Assembly: GCA_027592925.1 (NCBI GenBank)
Contig: JAQCJO010000012.1
Location: 1 to 32,023 of the forward strand
Source: Actinomycetota bacterium
GTDB taxonomy: Bacteria > Actinomycetota > Acidimicrobiia > Acidimicrobiales > Ilumatobacteraceae
Length of the DNA: 32,023 nt
Direction: 5' to 3'
Made by a program: the position numbers and the translations under genes. Shown in pieces: positions 8,809-16,356 of this stretch. Within the stretch, counting starts at the first letter, position 1, and every line of letters starts with the position of its first letter. The notes under the pieces were generated by a model, which saw only the letters and a program-made list of their open reading frames with translations, ran no database searches and was not told the origin of the DNA.

Positions 8809-10083
8809 CTAGCGAATATCGAGCCTGGTCAGATCTTCATTGGTTTCACGGCGTACAACAAGACGGGCTTTGCCATTGCTCACAAAAACCACTGGAGGTC
8901 GAGTCACTTTGTTGTAATTAGACCCCATCGAATGACCATATGCACCCGTTACCGGAGTCGCGAGCACATCACCGATAGCAAGGCCGGAAGGCACAAGTGC
9001 CTCATTGATCAACACATCGCCGCTTTCGCAATGCTTGCCAACAAGTCGCACAACTTCGGTGCGATTGGCATTGGCTCGTGCTGGCAAAAATGCTTCATAA
9101 CCGCTGCCATACAACACAGGTCGTGGATTGTCACTCATGCCGCCATCGACTGCAACATACGTGCGCACACCAGGAATGTTCTTAATAGTGCCAACCGAAT
9201 ACAACGTGACAGCAGCGGAAGCAACGATGGATCTGCCTGGCTCGACAAACACCGTGATGCCTTTGTTGAGATGAGCCGTTGCGCTGTGCAAGTGACCAGC
9301 CCACTCGGTGATGGTCGGCGCATTTTCCGACTCGACATATGCAACGCCAAGTCCACCGCCAAGCGTGACTTCGTCTATGGCGAGTTCGTTTGCCAAGTCA
9401 ACCATGATTTTTGCAGCCAGCGTAAAGTTTTCGGCAGCAAACACATTTGACCCGATGTGACAATGAATGCCAACGAGTTGCACCGACGAAGAATCACGTG
9501 CGCGTTGAGCAGCCTTGCGAGCATCTCCATTACCAAGATTGAAACCAAACTTCGAGTCGTCCTGCCCTGTCGACACAAATTCGTGCGTGTGCACATACAC
9601 GCCAGGCGTTATGCGCAACTGCACACGCGGTGCTGGCAGGCCTTGAGCATGCAGCGCATCCAGACGATCGAGTTCGTCAAAATTGTCTACAACGATGTGT
9701 CTCACGCCAGCAGTGATGGCCTGACGTAATTCATCTTCACTTTTGTTGTTGCCGTGCATCACACAGTGACTTGCCGGTACACCCGCATTGAGCGCCACAA
9801 ACAACTCGCCACCTGTAGCAACATCGAGCAACAAATCTTCTTCATGTGCGAGGCGCGCCATTGCAGTACACAAAAATGCTTTTGTTGCATACACCACTCG
9901 TTCACGACCAAAAGCTGTTACCGCTTCGCGACAACGAGCACGCAGATGCTCCTCGTCATACACAAATACTGGTGTGCCAAACTCGGCTGCAACATCTGTC
10001 AGTGCGCATCCACCAACACTCATCCGACCATCGGGATCAATGACAGCATTATCTGACAACAAGTGCTTGGCAACTACAGTCAC
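8809..10083 (-). CDS. lysA: Diaminopimelate decarboxylase
   Basis: Decarboxylates meso-diaminopimelate to lysine with PLP, the last step of lysine synthesis. The fold-type III barrel carries the PLP lysine in YATKAF (K68), the glycine-rich LGGGLGVAY phosphate loop, and the active-site CESGD motif near the C terminus. The frame extends upstream to 10152 inside argS. The real start is more likely the GTG at 10083: it overlaps the argS stop by 4 nt (GTGA) and has GGAG 5 nt upstream. This gives 424 aa, normal for the family, and argues for translational coupling to argS. The argS-lysA pair is conserved in actinobacteria. Confidence 0.96.
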   Translation of the reverse strand: MTVVAKHLLSDNAVIDPDGRMSVGGCALTDVAAEFGTPVFVYDEEHLRARCREAVTAFGRERVVYATKAFLCTAMARLAHEEDLLLDVATGGELFVALNAGVPASHCVMHGNNKSEDELRQAITAGVRHIVVDNFDELDRLDALHAQGLPAPRVQLRITPGVYVHTHEFVSTGQDDSKFGFNLGNGDARKAAQRARDSSSVQLVGIHCHIGSNVFAAENFTLAAKIMVDLANELAIDEVTLGGGLGVAYVESENAPTITEWAGHLHSATAHLNKGITVFVEPGRSIVASAAVTLYSVGTIKNIPGVRTYVAVDGGMSDNPRPVLYGSGYEAFLPARANANRTEVVRLVGKHCESGDVLINEALVPSGLAIGDVLATPVTGAYGHSMGSNYNKVTRPPVVFVSNGKARLVVRRETNEDLTRLDIR

Positions 10084-11819
10084 ATTTGCTCCGGTGTTTC
10101 GATGCCCAACAACGCAAGACCCTGCGACATTACGCGCGCCGTAAAGTCGCACAATGCAAGGCGGCTCGTGCGCTGCTCATCATTTTCTGCGCGCATCACT
10201 GGGCATTGCTCGTAAAAGGCGCTGAATTCACTGGCCAAATCATACAAATAGGTGCACAACCGGTGCGGGCTGTATTTGTCGAGTGTGTCCCACAACGCAG
10301 TGTCAAACTGCAACAACCGCAGCACCAGTGCGCGCTCGGCTTCGTGTTCAACAAGCGGTGTTACGCCCCGAACGCTCGCGCGATCTACACCAGCCTTGCG
10401 GAAAATGCTGCAGATTCGAGCATGCGCATATTGCAAATACGGCGATGTGTTGCCATCAAACGAGAGCATGCGCTCCCAATCAAATACGTAATCCTTGATC
10501 CGATCCGTCGACAAGTCGGCGTACTTGATGGCGCCGATGCCGACCTGCTTGGCAATTGCATTGTGTTGAGCATCCGACCAATCAGGGTTCTTTGCTTGCA
10601 CCGCATCTTTGGCGCGCTCAACAGCTTCCGTTAAGAGTGCATCAAGTTTGACAACTTCTCCATTGCGACTCTTCAAAATCTTGCGATCACTGCCAAGCAC
10701 GTTTCCAAATGCAACGTGCACCATCTGCGTCTTTTCTGGGACCCATCCGGCATTGCGCGAGACAACACCAACCATCTCGAGATGTTGGGCTTGTGGTGCG
10801 CCAACGATATACAAAATAACCGTTGCGCCAAGGCGTTCGACACGATCAATCACGCATGCCAAATCGCTTGTCGCGTAGTTGTAGCCACCATCCGTTTTGC
10901 GAATGATCAGCGGCAACGGTTCATTGTCGCGGTTCACAAAACCATCAACAAATACAACTTCTGCGCCGTCACTCGTCTCAAGCATCTTTGCTGCGTCAAG
11001 TCGTTCGACCACTTGGGCCAACAAGTGGTTGTACGCACTCTCGCCCATGATGTCATCAGCAGTGAGCAAAACGTCAAGCGATCTATAGACGCGATCGAAA
11101 TAGCGAGTGCTCTCGCCCACCAACAACTTCCACATGCGCAATGTTTCTGCATCGCCACCCTGCAACAGCACCACACGTGCACGTGCACGTTCTTTAAAAC
11201 TTTCATCGGCATCAAACTTTGTGCGCGCTTGTTTATAAAACGAATCGAGGTCGCCAACCGAGAGTTCGTTTGCGGCTTCAGTTTCGCCAAGATCAATCAA
11301 ATGTTCAATGAGCATTCCAAACGGCGTGCCCCAGTCACCAATGTGATTTTCGCGAATGACTTTGTGCCCCACAAACTCGAGCATGCGCACCAACGCATCA
11401 CCGATCACTGTTGAACGCAAATGCCCAACGTGCATTTCTTTGGCCACATTTGGTGCCGAATAATCGATGACCACAGCTTGTGTCTCGGTTGCGCTCGATA
11501 CACCGAGTCGTGGATCGGCTGCTGCGCGGGCGAGTTCGGCTGCCAAAAACTCTGGTGCAAAAGTGATGTTGATAAAGCCTGGCCCTGCAATCTCGACACT
11601 GCTGCACACACTCGACAAATCTGCTTCGTCGAGCACAAGTTGAGCAATTTCACGCGGGGTCTTGCCAAGCTGCTTTGCAAGCGCCAACGACCCGTTGACC
11701 TGAGCATCTGCACGATCACTTCTACGAACGACCGCGTCAGCATCGGCTTCCGAAATGCCACCGATGCGCGCAAACGTCGGCTTCAGCCGTTGCGCAATGG
11801 TGATAATTGGATCGGCCAT
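10080..11819 (-). CDS. argS: Arginyl-tRNA synthetase
   Basis: Class I synthetase that charges tRNA-Arg. An N-terminal Arg-tRNA synthetase additional domain spans about 1-110, then DYSAPNVAKEMHVGHLRST gives the HIGH-type motif HVGH (130-133). The KMSK region is replaced by GSDRKILKSRNGE, usual for ArgRS. The C-terminal DALR anticodon domain ends in MSQGLALLGIETPEQM. I place the start at the ATG at 11819 because AGAAGGA precedes it. An in-frame GTG at 11846 would add nine residues with no ribosome site. The 579-aa length is typical. It diverges from a tRNA-Arg gene about 90 bp away and its stop overlaps the lysA start. Confidence 0.97.
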   Translation of the reverse strand: MADPIITIAQRLKPTFARIGGISEADADAVVRRSDRADAQVNGSLALAKQLGKTPREIAQLVLDEADLSSVCSSVEIAGPGFINITFAPEFLAAELARAAADPRLGVSSATETQAVVIDYSAPNVAKEMHVGHLRSTVIGDALVRMLEFVGHKVIRENHIGDWGTPFGMLIEHLIDLGETEAANELSVGDLDSFYKQARTKFDADESFKERARARVVLLQGGDAETLRMWKLLVGESTRYFDRVYRSLDVLLTADDIMGESAYNHLLAQVVERLDAAKMLETSDGAEVVFVDGFVNRDNEPLPLIIRKTDGGYNYATSDLACVIDRVERLGATVILYIVGAPQAQHLEMVGVVSRNAGWVPEKTQMVHVAFGNVLGSDRKILKSRNGEVVKLDALLTEAVERAKDAVQAKNPDWSDAQHNAIAKQVGIGAIKYADLSTDRIKDYVFDWERMLSFDGNTSPYLQYAHARICSIFRKAGVDRASVRGVTPLVEHEAERALVLRLLQFDTALWDTLDKYSPHRLCTYLYDLASEFSAFYEQCPVMRAENDEQRTSRLALCDFTARVMSQGLALLGIETPEQM

Positions 11820-11892
11820 AGTCCTTCTATTGTTGCCGACCGCCACCCACTACAACGACTACTTATCGTAAAAGTGCACAACTGCTCACCGC

Positions 11893-11898
11893 TAACCT
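11893..11898 (+). promoter_or_regulatory. Candidate -10 box of tRNA-Arg
   Basis: TAACCT lies 10 nt before the mature 5' end of the tRNA. That would put transcription start a few bases upstream of the tRNA, as is common for tRNA genes. No clear -35 is visible. Confidence 0.35.
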
Positions 11899-11908
11899 TC
11901 ACCGTGAG

Positions 11909-11981
11909 GCCCTCGTAGCTCAGTGGATAGAGCGTCGGTTTCCGGAACCGCAGGTCGCATGTTCGATTCATGCCGAGGGCA
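11909..11981 (+). tRNA. tRNA-Arg (anticodon CCG)
   Basis: A cloverleaf of 73 nt. The acceptor GCCCTCG (11909-11915) pairs with CGAGGGC (11974-11980). The D arm is GCTC...GAGC, and the anticodon arm is TCGGT-TTCCGGA-ACCGC with anticodon CCG (first pair mismatched). The T arm is GCATG-TTCGATT-CATGC. The discriminator base is A, and CCA is not encoded. It would decode the CGG arginine codon. It sits divergent from argS, whose product charges it. Confidence 0.93.
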
Positions 11982-12006
11982 CTGGGTCATGCCGAGGGCA
12001 CTGGGT
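11969..12006 (+). repeat. 19-bp tandem duplication of the tRNA-Arg 3' end
   Basis: A 19-bp unit (11969-11987), made of the 3' T-stem strand, the 3' acceptor strand, the discriminator and six following bases, is repeated perfectly at 11988-12006, and a further CAT follows. The second copy contains another CGAGGGCA able to pair with the acceptor 5' strand. It looks like replication slippage; a tRNA-targeted integration scar is less likely because the copies abut with nothing between them. Confidence 0.9.
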
Positions 12007-12015
12007 CATGCACTC

Positions 12016-12477
12016 CTAGCCAAGTGCAGATTTAACAAGTGCAGCGATTTTTTGGCCGTCGGCACCAGACCCAACTCGTTCGCGCACCGCCTTCACCACT
12101 GCACCCATTGCTTTGCCACCGGTGGCACCAGCGGCTGCAGCATTGGCAACTTCCTCTGCAACGATCTTCGCAACATCGTCATCCGACATTGCTGCTGGCA
12201 AATATGCCTCGATCACTGCGCATTCAGCACGCTCTTTTGTTGCAGCATCTGTGCGACCAGCGTCTGCATAGATCTGTGCACTTTCAGCGCGCTTTTTTGC
12301 TTCAGCGCGTAAAACCGCAATCGCCTGATCATCGCTCAACACAATCGCCTCGTCACCAGCCACCTCGGCATTTTGAATTGCCGACAACACCATGCGCAGT
12401 GTCGAAAGTCTCAATTCGTCGCGTGCCTTCATTGCCTCGCTGATATCGGCTTTAATGCGTTCTTTAAATGTTGTCAC
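12016..12477 (-). CDS. yqeY: GatB/YqeY domain-containing protein
   Basis: A small cytoplasmic protein of the YqeY family, related to the C-terminal tRNA-binding domain of GatB; the precise role is unsettled, with a link to tRNA amidation suspected. The 153-aa frame from a GTG at 12477 matches the family in full: FKERIKADISEAMKARDELRLSTLRMVLSAI at the N terminus, a helical middle, and AEEVANAAAAGATGGKAMGAVVKAV near the C terminus. The open frame runs up to 12594, but the extra residues are unlike the family and overlap the divergent membrane gene. CAGAAT followed by AGAAGG precedes the GTG directly. Confidence 0.93.
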   Translation of the reverse strand: MTTFKERIKADISEAMKARDELRLSTLRMVLSAIQNAEVAGDEAIVLSDDQAIAVLRAEAKKRAESAQIYADAGRTDAATKERAECAVIEAYLPAAMSDDDVAKIVAEEVANAAAAGATGGKAMGAVVKAVRERVGSGADGQKIAALVKSALG

Positions 12478-12489
12478 CCTTCTATTCTG
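12478..12489 (-). promoter_or_regulatory. Start-proximal element of yqeY (CAGAAT-AGAAGG)
   Basis: On the minus strand CAGAAT lies exactly 6 nt before the GTG, and the intervening AGAAGG abuts the start codon. The same arrangement occurs before the acyl-CoA dehydrogenase gene (18915-18926). It fits a leaderless -10 box with an imperfect first base; as a ribosome site AGAAGG would be too close to the start. Confidence 0.4.
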
Positions 12490-12514
12490 CCCGATCTCTA
12501 GACTGAGACGGGTC

Positions 12515-13057
12515 ATGAATAACGAGACATTTGAACTGTTTTTTGCCATGCTCAGCGTGGCACTACTTGCGGGAACAGTTGTTGTGCTCGTCACTCGTTT
12601 GTCGTCAGGTTCACAGTCGTGGGCTCAAAACACTCTCACGGCCTTTTCTCCATTTGCACGACCACTCGCCGCCGCAATTGCCACCACCTGCATGCTCGGC
12701 AGTCTGTACTTTTCGGAAATCGTTAACTACAAGCCTTGTCGCCTGTGCTGGTATCAACGTTTCGTCATGTATCCACTCGCAATCATTCTGATCATTACGT
12801 TGATCCGCCGCACCAAAAGCATCTGGAAAATTACTGTTCCACTTGCCACAATCGGCTGCGGAATTTCGGCCTACCACTGGTTTTTGGAACGATTCCCCAA
12901 TCTGGACGCTGGCGTGTGTGATGTCGAAGTGCCATGCGAGTTTGTTTGGTTTGAACTCTTTGGTTTTGTAACGTTGCCATTCATGGCCTTCACGGGTTTT
13001 CTTGCAGTCATTGTCTTTACTACCCTTCCTACACCACAGCAAACGGAGAATGTATGA
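12515..13057 (+). CDS. BdbC/DsbB-type disulfide bond formation membrane protein
   Basis: A membrane thiol oxidase that would pass electrons from a periplasmic-side thioredoxin to quinone. The 180-aa product has about five hydrophobic segments. The first active Cys pair is in NYKPCRLCWYQR (C75, C78), the diagnostic DsbB/BdbC motif, and a second pair is at C135 and C141 in the loop before the last membrane segment. I start at the ATG at 12515 (MNNETFELFF). The longer frame from 12392 would overlap yqeY and adds non-family residues. TAGACT lies 10 nt upstream. Its stop overlaps the next start by 4 nt (ATGA), so oxidase and thioredoxin partner are translationally coupled. Confidence 0.9.
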   Translation: MNNETFELFFAMLSVALLAGTVVVLVTRLSSGSQSWAQNTLTAFSPFARPLAAAIATTCMLGSLYFSEIVNYKPCRLCWYQRFVMYPLAIILIITLIRRTKSIWKITVPLATIGCGISAYHWFLERFPNLDAGVCDVEVPCEFVWFELFGFVTLPFMAFTGFLAVIVFTTLPTPQQTENV

Positions 13058-13710
13058 GCACATCAAAGAAAAATTCAACCTCGGGTAATCGCAACGCTTG
13101 GATAGTTGGTGGTGTGATCGCCGCTGTCATTGCAATTGCGGCAATTGCTGCAATTAGTGCTTCCAGCAAAAAAGACTCGACCGCCGTTGGATCATTACAA
13201 GAATTTAGTGAAGTCACGGTGACTGGCGATGTGCTTCCAGCATTTGACTCAGCCGCAAATCCAGATCCTGCTGTTGGAATGCTCGCACCCGTGTTGTCGG
13301 GCAAAGGTTTCACTGGCAATGTTGTGACGACCGAATCAACTGGCACGCCAACGTTGCTCGTGTTTCTTGCACATTGGTGTCAATACTGCCAACGCGAAGT
13401 GCCGTTGCTCGTTGAGTGGGAAAAATCGGGCAATATGCCAGCAGGCTTCGACATCCTCGCGGTAACTACTGGCACTGACCCAGCAAATCCCAACTTTCCG
13501 CCATCCGAGTGGTTGACCCGCGAAAACTTTCCAGCCACCTGGCCAGTCATGGCAGACTCAAAAGACGCGGTTGGTGCCGACGCTTTCGGTCTTGCCGGAT
13601 ACCCATACTTCGTGCTTGTTGGTGGCGACGGCAAAGTGCTTTGGCGTGCGAGCGGCGAAATCCCGATGGACGAACTGACCGCCACAATTCTCGCGCTCAC
13701 AGGAGCCTAA
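13054..13710 (+). CDS. Membrane-anchored thioredoxin-like protein (TlpA/ResA type)
   Basis: A thiol-disulfide protein outside the membrane, likely the redox partner of the upstream BdbC-like oxidase. A single N-terminal membrane anchor (about 15-37) precedes a linker and a thioredoxin fold with LVFLAHWCQYCQREVPLL; the active CxxC is C109-QY-C112. The cis-proline region is FGLAGYPYFVLV. The 218-aa length suits tethered TlpA-like proteins. The anchor has no lipobox Cys. Start ATG at 13054 overlaps the upstream stop. Whether it oxidises proteins or reduces apocytochromes cannot be told from sequence; pairing with a DsbB-like enzyme favours oxidation. Confidence 0.9.
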   Translation: MSTSKKNSTSGNRNAWIVGGVIAAVIAIAAIAAISASSKKDSTAVGSLQEFSEVTVTGDVLPAFDSAANPDPAVGMLAPVLSGKGFTGNVVTTESTGTPTLLVFLAHWCQYCQREVPLLVEWEKSGNMPAGFDILAVTTGTDPANPNFPPSEWLTRENFPATWPVMADSKDAVGADAFGLAGYPYFVLVGGDGKVLWRASGEIPMDELTATILALTGA

Positions 13711-13718
13711 AACCCAAG

Positions 13719-13753
13719 TTGGGAATCATTCTCAATAGTGATACATTCACATT
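13719..13753 (+). promoter_or_regulatory. Leaderless promoter of znuA
   Basis: TTGGGA (13719-13724) and TACATT (13742-13747) are spaced by 17 nt, and TACATT ends 6 nt before the znuA ATG. The transcript would start at the A of the start codon. There is no Shine-Dalgarno. The -35 overlaps one Zur-like box and the start codon overlaps the other. Confidence 0.65.
13720..13734 (+). promoter_or_regulatory. Zur-like operator 1 of the znu operon
   Basis: TGGGAATCATTCTCA is an imperfect 15-bp palindrome that I judge close to the actinobacterial Zur-type TGAAAATnATTTTCA pattern. It covers most of the -35 hexamer, so binding would block RNA polymerase under zinc-replete conditions. Confidence 0.65.
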
Positions 13754-14698
13754 ATGAGAATCATTCCCAAAATACTTATTGGAATTTGTCCTGCCCTGTT
13801 TGCTCTTTCCGCATGCTCATCCAGCGGCACCACAACTGCGGCAGATTCCGATCGGCCAACCGTTGTAGTCACCTACTCCGTGCTTGGCAGCATCGTGGAA
13901 CAACTTGTTGGCGACGCCGCAACAGTGACCACTCTCATCCCAGACGGTCAGGACCCCCACGAATTTGAGCCATCGGCGAAAGACATCGAGTCATTAAACA
14001 ACGCGAGCATTGTTGTATCGAACGGTCTCGACTTTGAAGAAGGTTTGGAAGAGACACTCGAAAATGCAAAGACTGCTGGAGTCAGCGTCTTTATGGCTGG
14101 TGACCACGTCACCGTTCGCGAACTCAGCGATGAGGATAATCACGCCGACGAAGCAACTACGGACACGACTGTGCTTAAGGAAGAGGAACACGATCACGAA
14201 GCATCTGACCCACACCTGTGGCTTTCGCCTGCAGCGATGCTGGAAATGTTGCCAGAGCTTTCCAAAGCAGTTGGTGCCGCAATTGGTGCAGACCTCTCGG
14301 CGCAGTTGGAGACACTTGTTGCCGAACTGACCGCATTGGACTCCGAAATTCAAGAAATAATTGGTGGTATCAAGTGCGAGCTGGTGAGTGGGCATGACGA
14401 AATGGGTTACTTCGCCGATCGTTACGGTTGCGAAGTGATTGGCGCGATCATCCCATCGTTTTCAACCACATCGGAAGCGAGCGCCGGCGAACTTGCCGAC
14501 TTGAAGGCCGAAGTTGAATTGCACGATGTTAAAGCAGTTTTTACTGGCCTTGGAACATCTCCAGATGTTGCCGAACAACTTGCAACCGAATTGGGTGTGA
14601 AAGCGGTGACCCTGTCGACACATTTCCTTGATGGTGCGGAGACTTATCGGGAGTTTATGCTGCGAATGGTCAACCAAATCGCGGAAGCGCTCGGCTGA
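13754..14698 (+). CDS. znuA: Zinc (or manganese) ABC transporter substrate-binding lipoprotein
   Basis: Captures zinc outside the membrane and hands it to the ZnuB permease. The 314-aa precursor has a lipoprotein signal with lipobox LSAC (C21). The cluster A-I fold is marked by VTYSVLGSIVEQLVGD and DPHEFEPS. Metal ligands are likely H69 (DPHEFE), H154 (DPHLWLS) and H214 (SGHDEMGYF), with H290 or D293 near the C terminus as the fourth. An acidic, His-containing loop (about 125-150, with EEEHDHEA) is the zinc-collecting loop typical of ZnuA and argues for zinc over manganese. The start codon has a -10 box 6 nt upstream and Zur-like boxes on each side. AztC-type naming is an alternative. Confidence 0.9.
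   Translation: MRIIPKILIGICPALFALSACSSSGTTTAADSDRPTVVVTYSVLGSIVEQLVGDAATVTTLIPDGQDPHEFEPSAKDIESLNNASIVVSNGLDFEEGLEETLENAKTAGVSVFMAGDHVTVRELSDEDNHADEATTDTTVLKEEEHDHEASDPHLWLSPAAMLEMLPELSKAVGAAIGADLSAQLETLVAELTALDSEIQEIIGGIKCELVSGHDEMGYFADRYGCEVIGAIIPSFSTTSEASAGELADLKAEVELHDVKAVFTGLGTSPDVAEQLATELGVKAVTLSTHFLDGAETYREFMLRMVNQIAEALG
13755..13769 (+). promoter_or_regulatory. Zur-like operator 2, within the znuA start
   Basis: TGAGAATCATTCCCA is the reverse complement of operator 1 except at the central base. It overlaps the start codon and first codons of znuA, directly downstream of the predicted transcription start. Confidence 0.6.
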
Positions 14699-14725
14699 AC
14701 CGCCGCGTTCACATATCCTTGATGT

Positions 14726-15619
14726 GTGGAATGGTTTGACAACAACGTGTTCATCGAACCATTCCTCAACAATGAGTTTCTGCGCTACGCGCTAGCCGGA
14801 GGAATACTCGTTGCGATTACGTGCGCCGTTGCCGGAACTTTCGTGGTGTTACGTGGCCTTGCATTTGTTGGTGACGCGCTCGCACACGGCGTGCTTCCCG
14901 GAATAGCGACAGCGCTACTTTTAGGCGTGTCTGGAATCGTTGGCGCTGCAGTAGGCGCAGTGGCGATGATGGGTGGAGTGAGCCTGGTAACTCGTCGCTT
15001 TCGACTTTCGGGTGACACGGCAATCGGCTTGTTATTCGTGGGCATGCTGGCACTTGGTGTCATCATTACCTCGCGAAGCGATGCATTCGTTGGCGATCTC
15101 ACACGCATTTTGTTTGGTGAACTGCTTGGTGTCAGCCGATCAGATTTGTTGTCGCAACTGTGTGCACTTGCCCTGGTTGGCTTAATCGCTTTCATTGGCC
15201 GTCGCCCGTTTCTGTTGCTTTCTGTAGACGAGGGGCTTGCTCGCACCTCAGGTTTCTCCATTCGCCTCTTTCACAATGCAATGCTGACCATGGTTGCCAT
15301 CACTGTCGTTGCCAGTTTTCAAACGGTAGGAACACTGTTGGTGCTAGGTATGTTGATTGCACCCGCTGCAACTGGTGCGCTCTTTGCGCGACGAATCTCC
15401 AGCATGATGACTATTGCCGCCCTTGTCGGAACTCTTTCTACATATATAGGACTACTGCTCAGCTACCACTTTGACATTGCCGCTGGCGCAACCATCGTGT
15501 TTACGGCCGTTATGTTCTTTGCTCTGACCGCAGTGTTGACCGAAATACGGAAGGCACTCAGCAAACCGAGCGATGGCGAACACGAGCATCCTCACGCACA
15601 CGGGCGCGTACACATCTGA
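14726..15619 (+). CDS. znuB: Metal ABC transporter permease
   Basis: Membrane channel of the zinc importer. The 297-aa protein has about eight to nine hydrophobic helices and the ABC-3 family signature region (AGTFVVLRGLAFVGDALAHGVLPGIATALLLG), where the His and Asp line the metal path. The tail HEHPHAHGRVHI is His-rich and may bind zinc on the cytoplasmic side. The start is a GTG at 14726, 27 nt after znuA. TATCCT ends 6 nt before it, so a secondary leaderless promoter is possible. The ATG at 14722 is in another frame. Its stop overlaps the znuC start by one base. Confidence 0.92.
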   Translation: MEWFDNNVFIEPFLNNEFLRYALAGGILVAITCAVAGTFVVLRGLAFVGDALAHGVLPGIATALLLGVSGIVGAAVGAVAMMGGVSLVTRRFRLSGDTAIGLLFVGMLALGVIITSRSDAFVGDLTRILFGELLGVSRSDLLSQLCALALVGLIAFIGRRPFLLLSVDEGLARTSGFSIRLFHNAMLTMVAITVVASFQTVGTLLVLGMLIAPAATGALFARRISSMMTIAALVGTLSTYIGLLLSYHFDIAAGATIVFTAVMFFALTAVLTEIRKALSKPSDGEHEHPHAHGRVHI

Positions 15620-16356
15620 TGGCTGCACTAACCGCTGCAGTGCACTCTCCGATTAGTGCCGATCACCTCTGCGTTGGATATGGCAAACGCCCTGTCGTCG
15701 AAGGAGTAACTCTCGACATGCAGCCGGGTGAACTCTTGGTGCTCATTGGCACAAATGGTTCGGGCAAATCAACATTACTCAAGACTCTTGCAGGACTCAT
15801 CAAGCCAGTGCATGGGGACTTACATTTGCTTGGCGAACATGCTGGGCAATTACCGAAGCGCGTTGGTTATCTTCCACAACATCCAGTGTCGTCACACACA
15901 CTTCCATTATGTGTGCGCGACATGGTTGCTATGGGCCGCTATGCACATCTCGGATTAGTGAAGCACGCAAGTGCACATGATCGAGAAATTGTTGAAGAGT
16001 CGATGGTGCGCGTCGGCATTGATGCTCAGGCTGCTCTGCCTATTCGAGATTTGTCTGGCGGCCAACAACAACGCACCCACTTGGCACAAGTGCTTGCCCG
16101 CCAAGCAGAAGTGCTTTTGCTTGACGAACCAACTGCCGGCCTTGACCTCAACGGTCGCAAACTCGTTGCGGATCTTGTTTCAGCCGAGCGCGCACGCGGA
16201 GTCACCGTGGTGATGGCGACACACGAACTGAGCGATGCCGAGCAAGCGACATCGGTGATGTTGCTCGCCCAGCGAGTTGTATCTATGGGCCCACCCAATG
16301 TTGCTTTGCGCGATGAATACCTACGCGAATGCTTCGGTTTTACTCAGCCTCACTGA
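15619..16356 (+). CDS. znuC: Metal ABC transporter ATP-binding protein
   Basis: ATPase that drives the zinc importer. Walker A GTNGSGKST (44-52), a Q-loop near QHPVS, the ABC signature LSGGQQQR, Walker B VLLLDEPTAG and the switch His in MATHELSD are all present. The 245-aa length is normal. The ATG shares its A with the znuB TGA stop, so translation is coupled. Its last 17 bases overlap the end of the convergent methyltransferase gene. Confidence 0.95.
   Translation: MAALTAAVHSPISADHLCVGYGKRPVVEGVTLDMQPGELLVLIGTNGSGKSTLLKTLAGLIKPVHGDLHLLGEHAGQLPKRVGYLPQHPVSSHTLPLCVRDMVAMGRYAHLGLVKHASAHDREIVEESMVRVGIDAQAALPIRDLSGGQQQRTHLAQVLARQAEVLLLDEPTAGLDLNGRKLVADLVSAERARGVTVVMATHELSDAEQATSVMLLAQRVVSMGPPNVALRDEYLRECFGFTQPH

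Noticed and set aside
10084-10152. Longer lysA frame inside argS
   Set aside because: GTG 10083 has a GGAG ribosome site and a 4-nt stop overlap; the extension is argS coding sequence.
12392-12514. Upstream extension of the BdbC-like protein
   Set aside because: Overlaps yqeY coding sequence and lacks family similarity; ATG 12515 is better.
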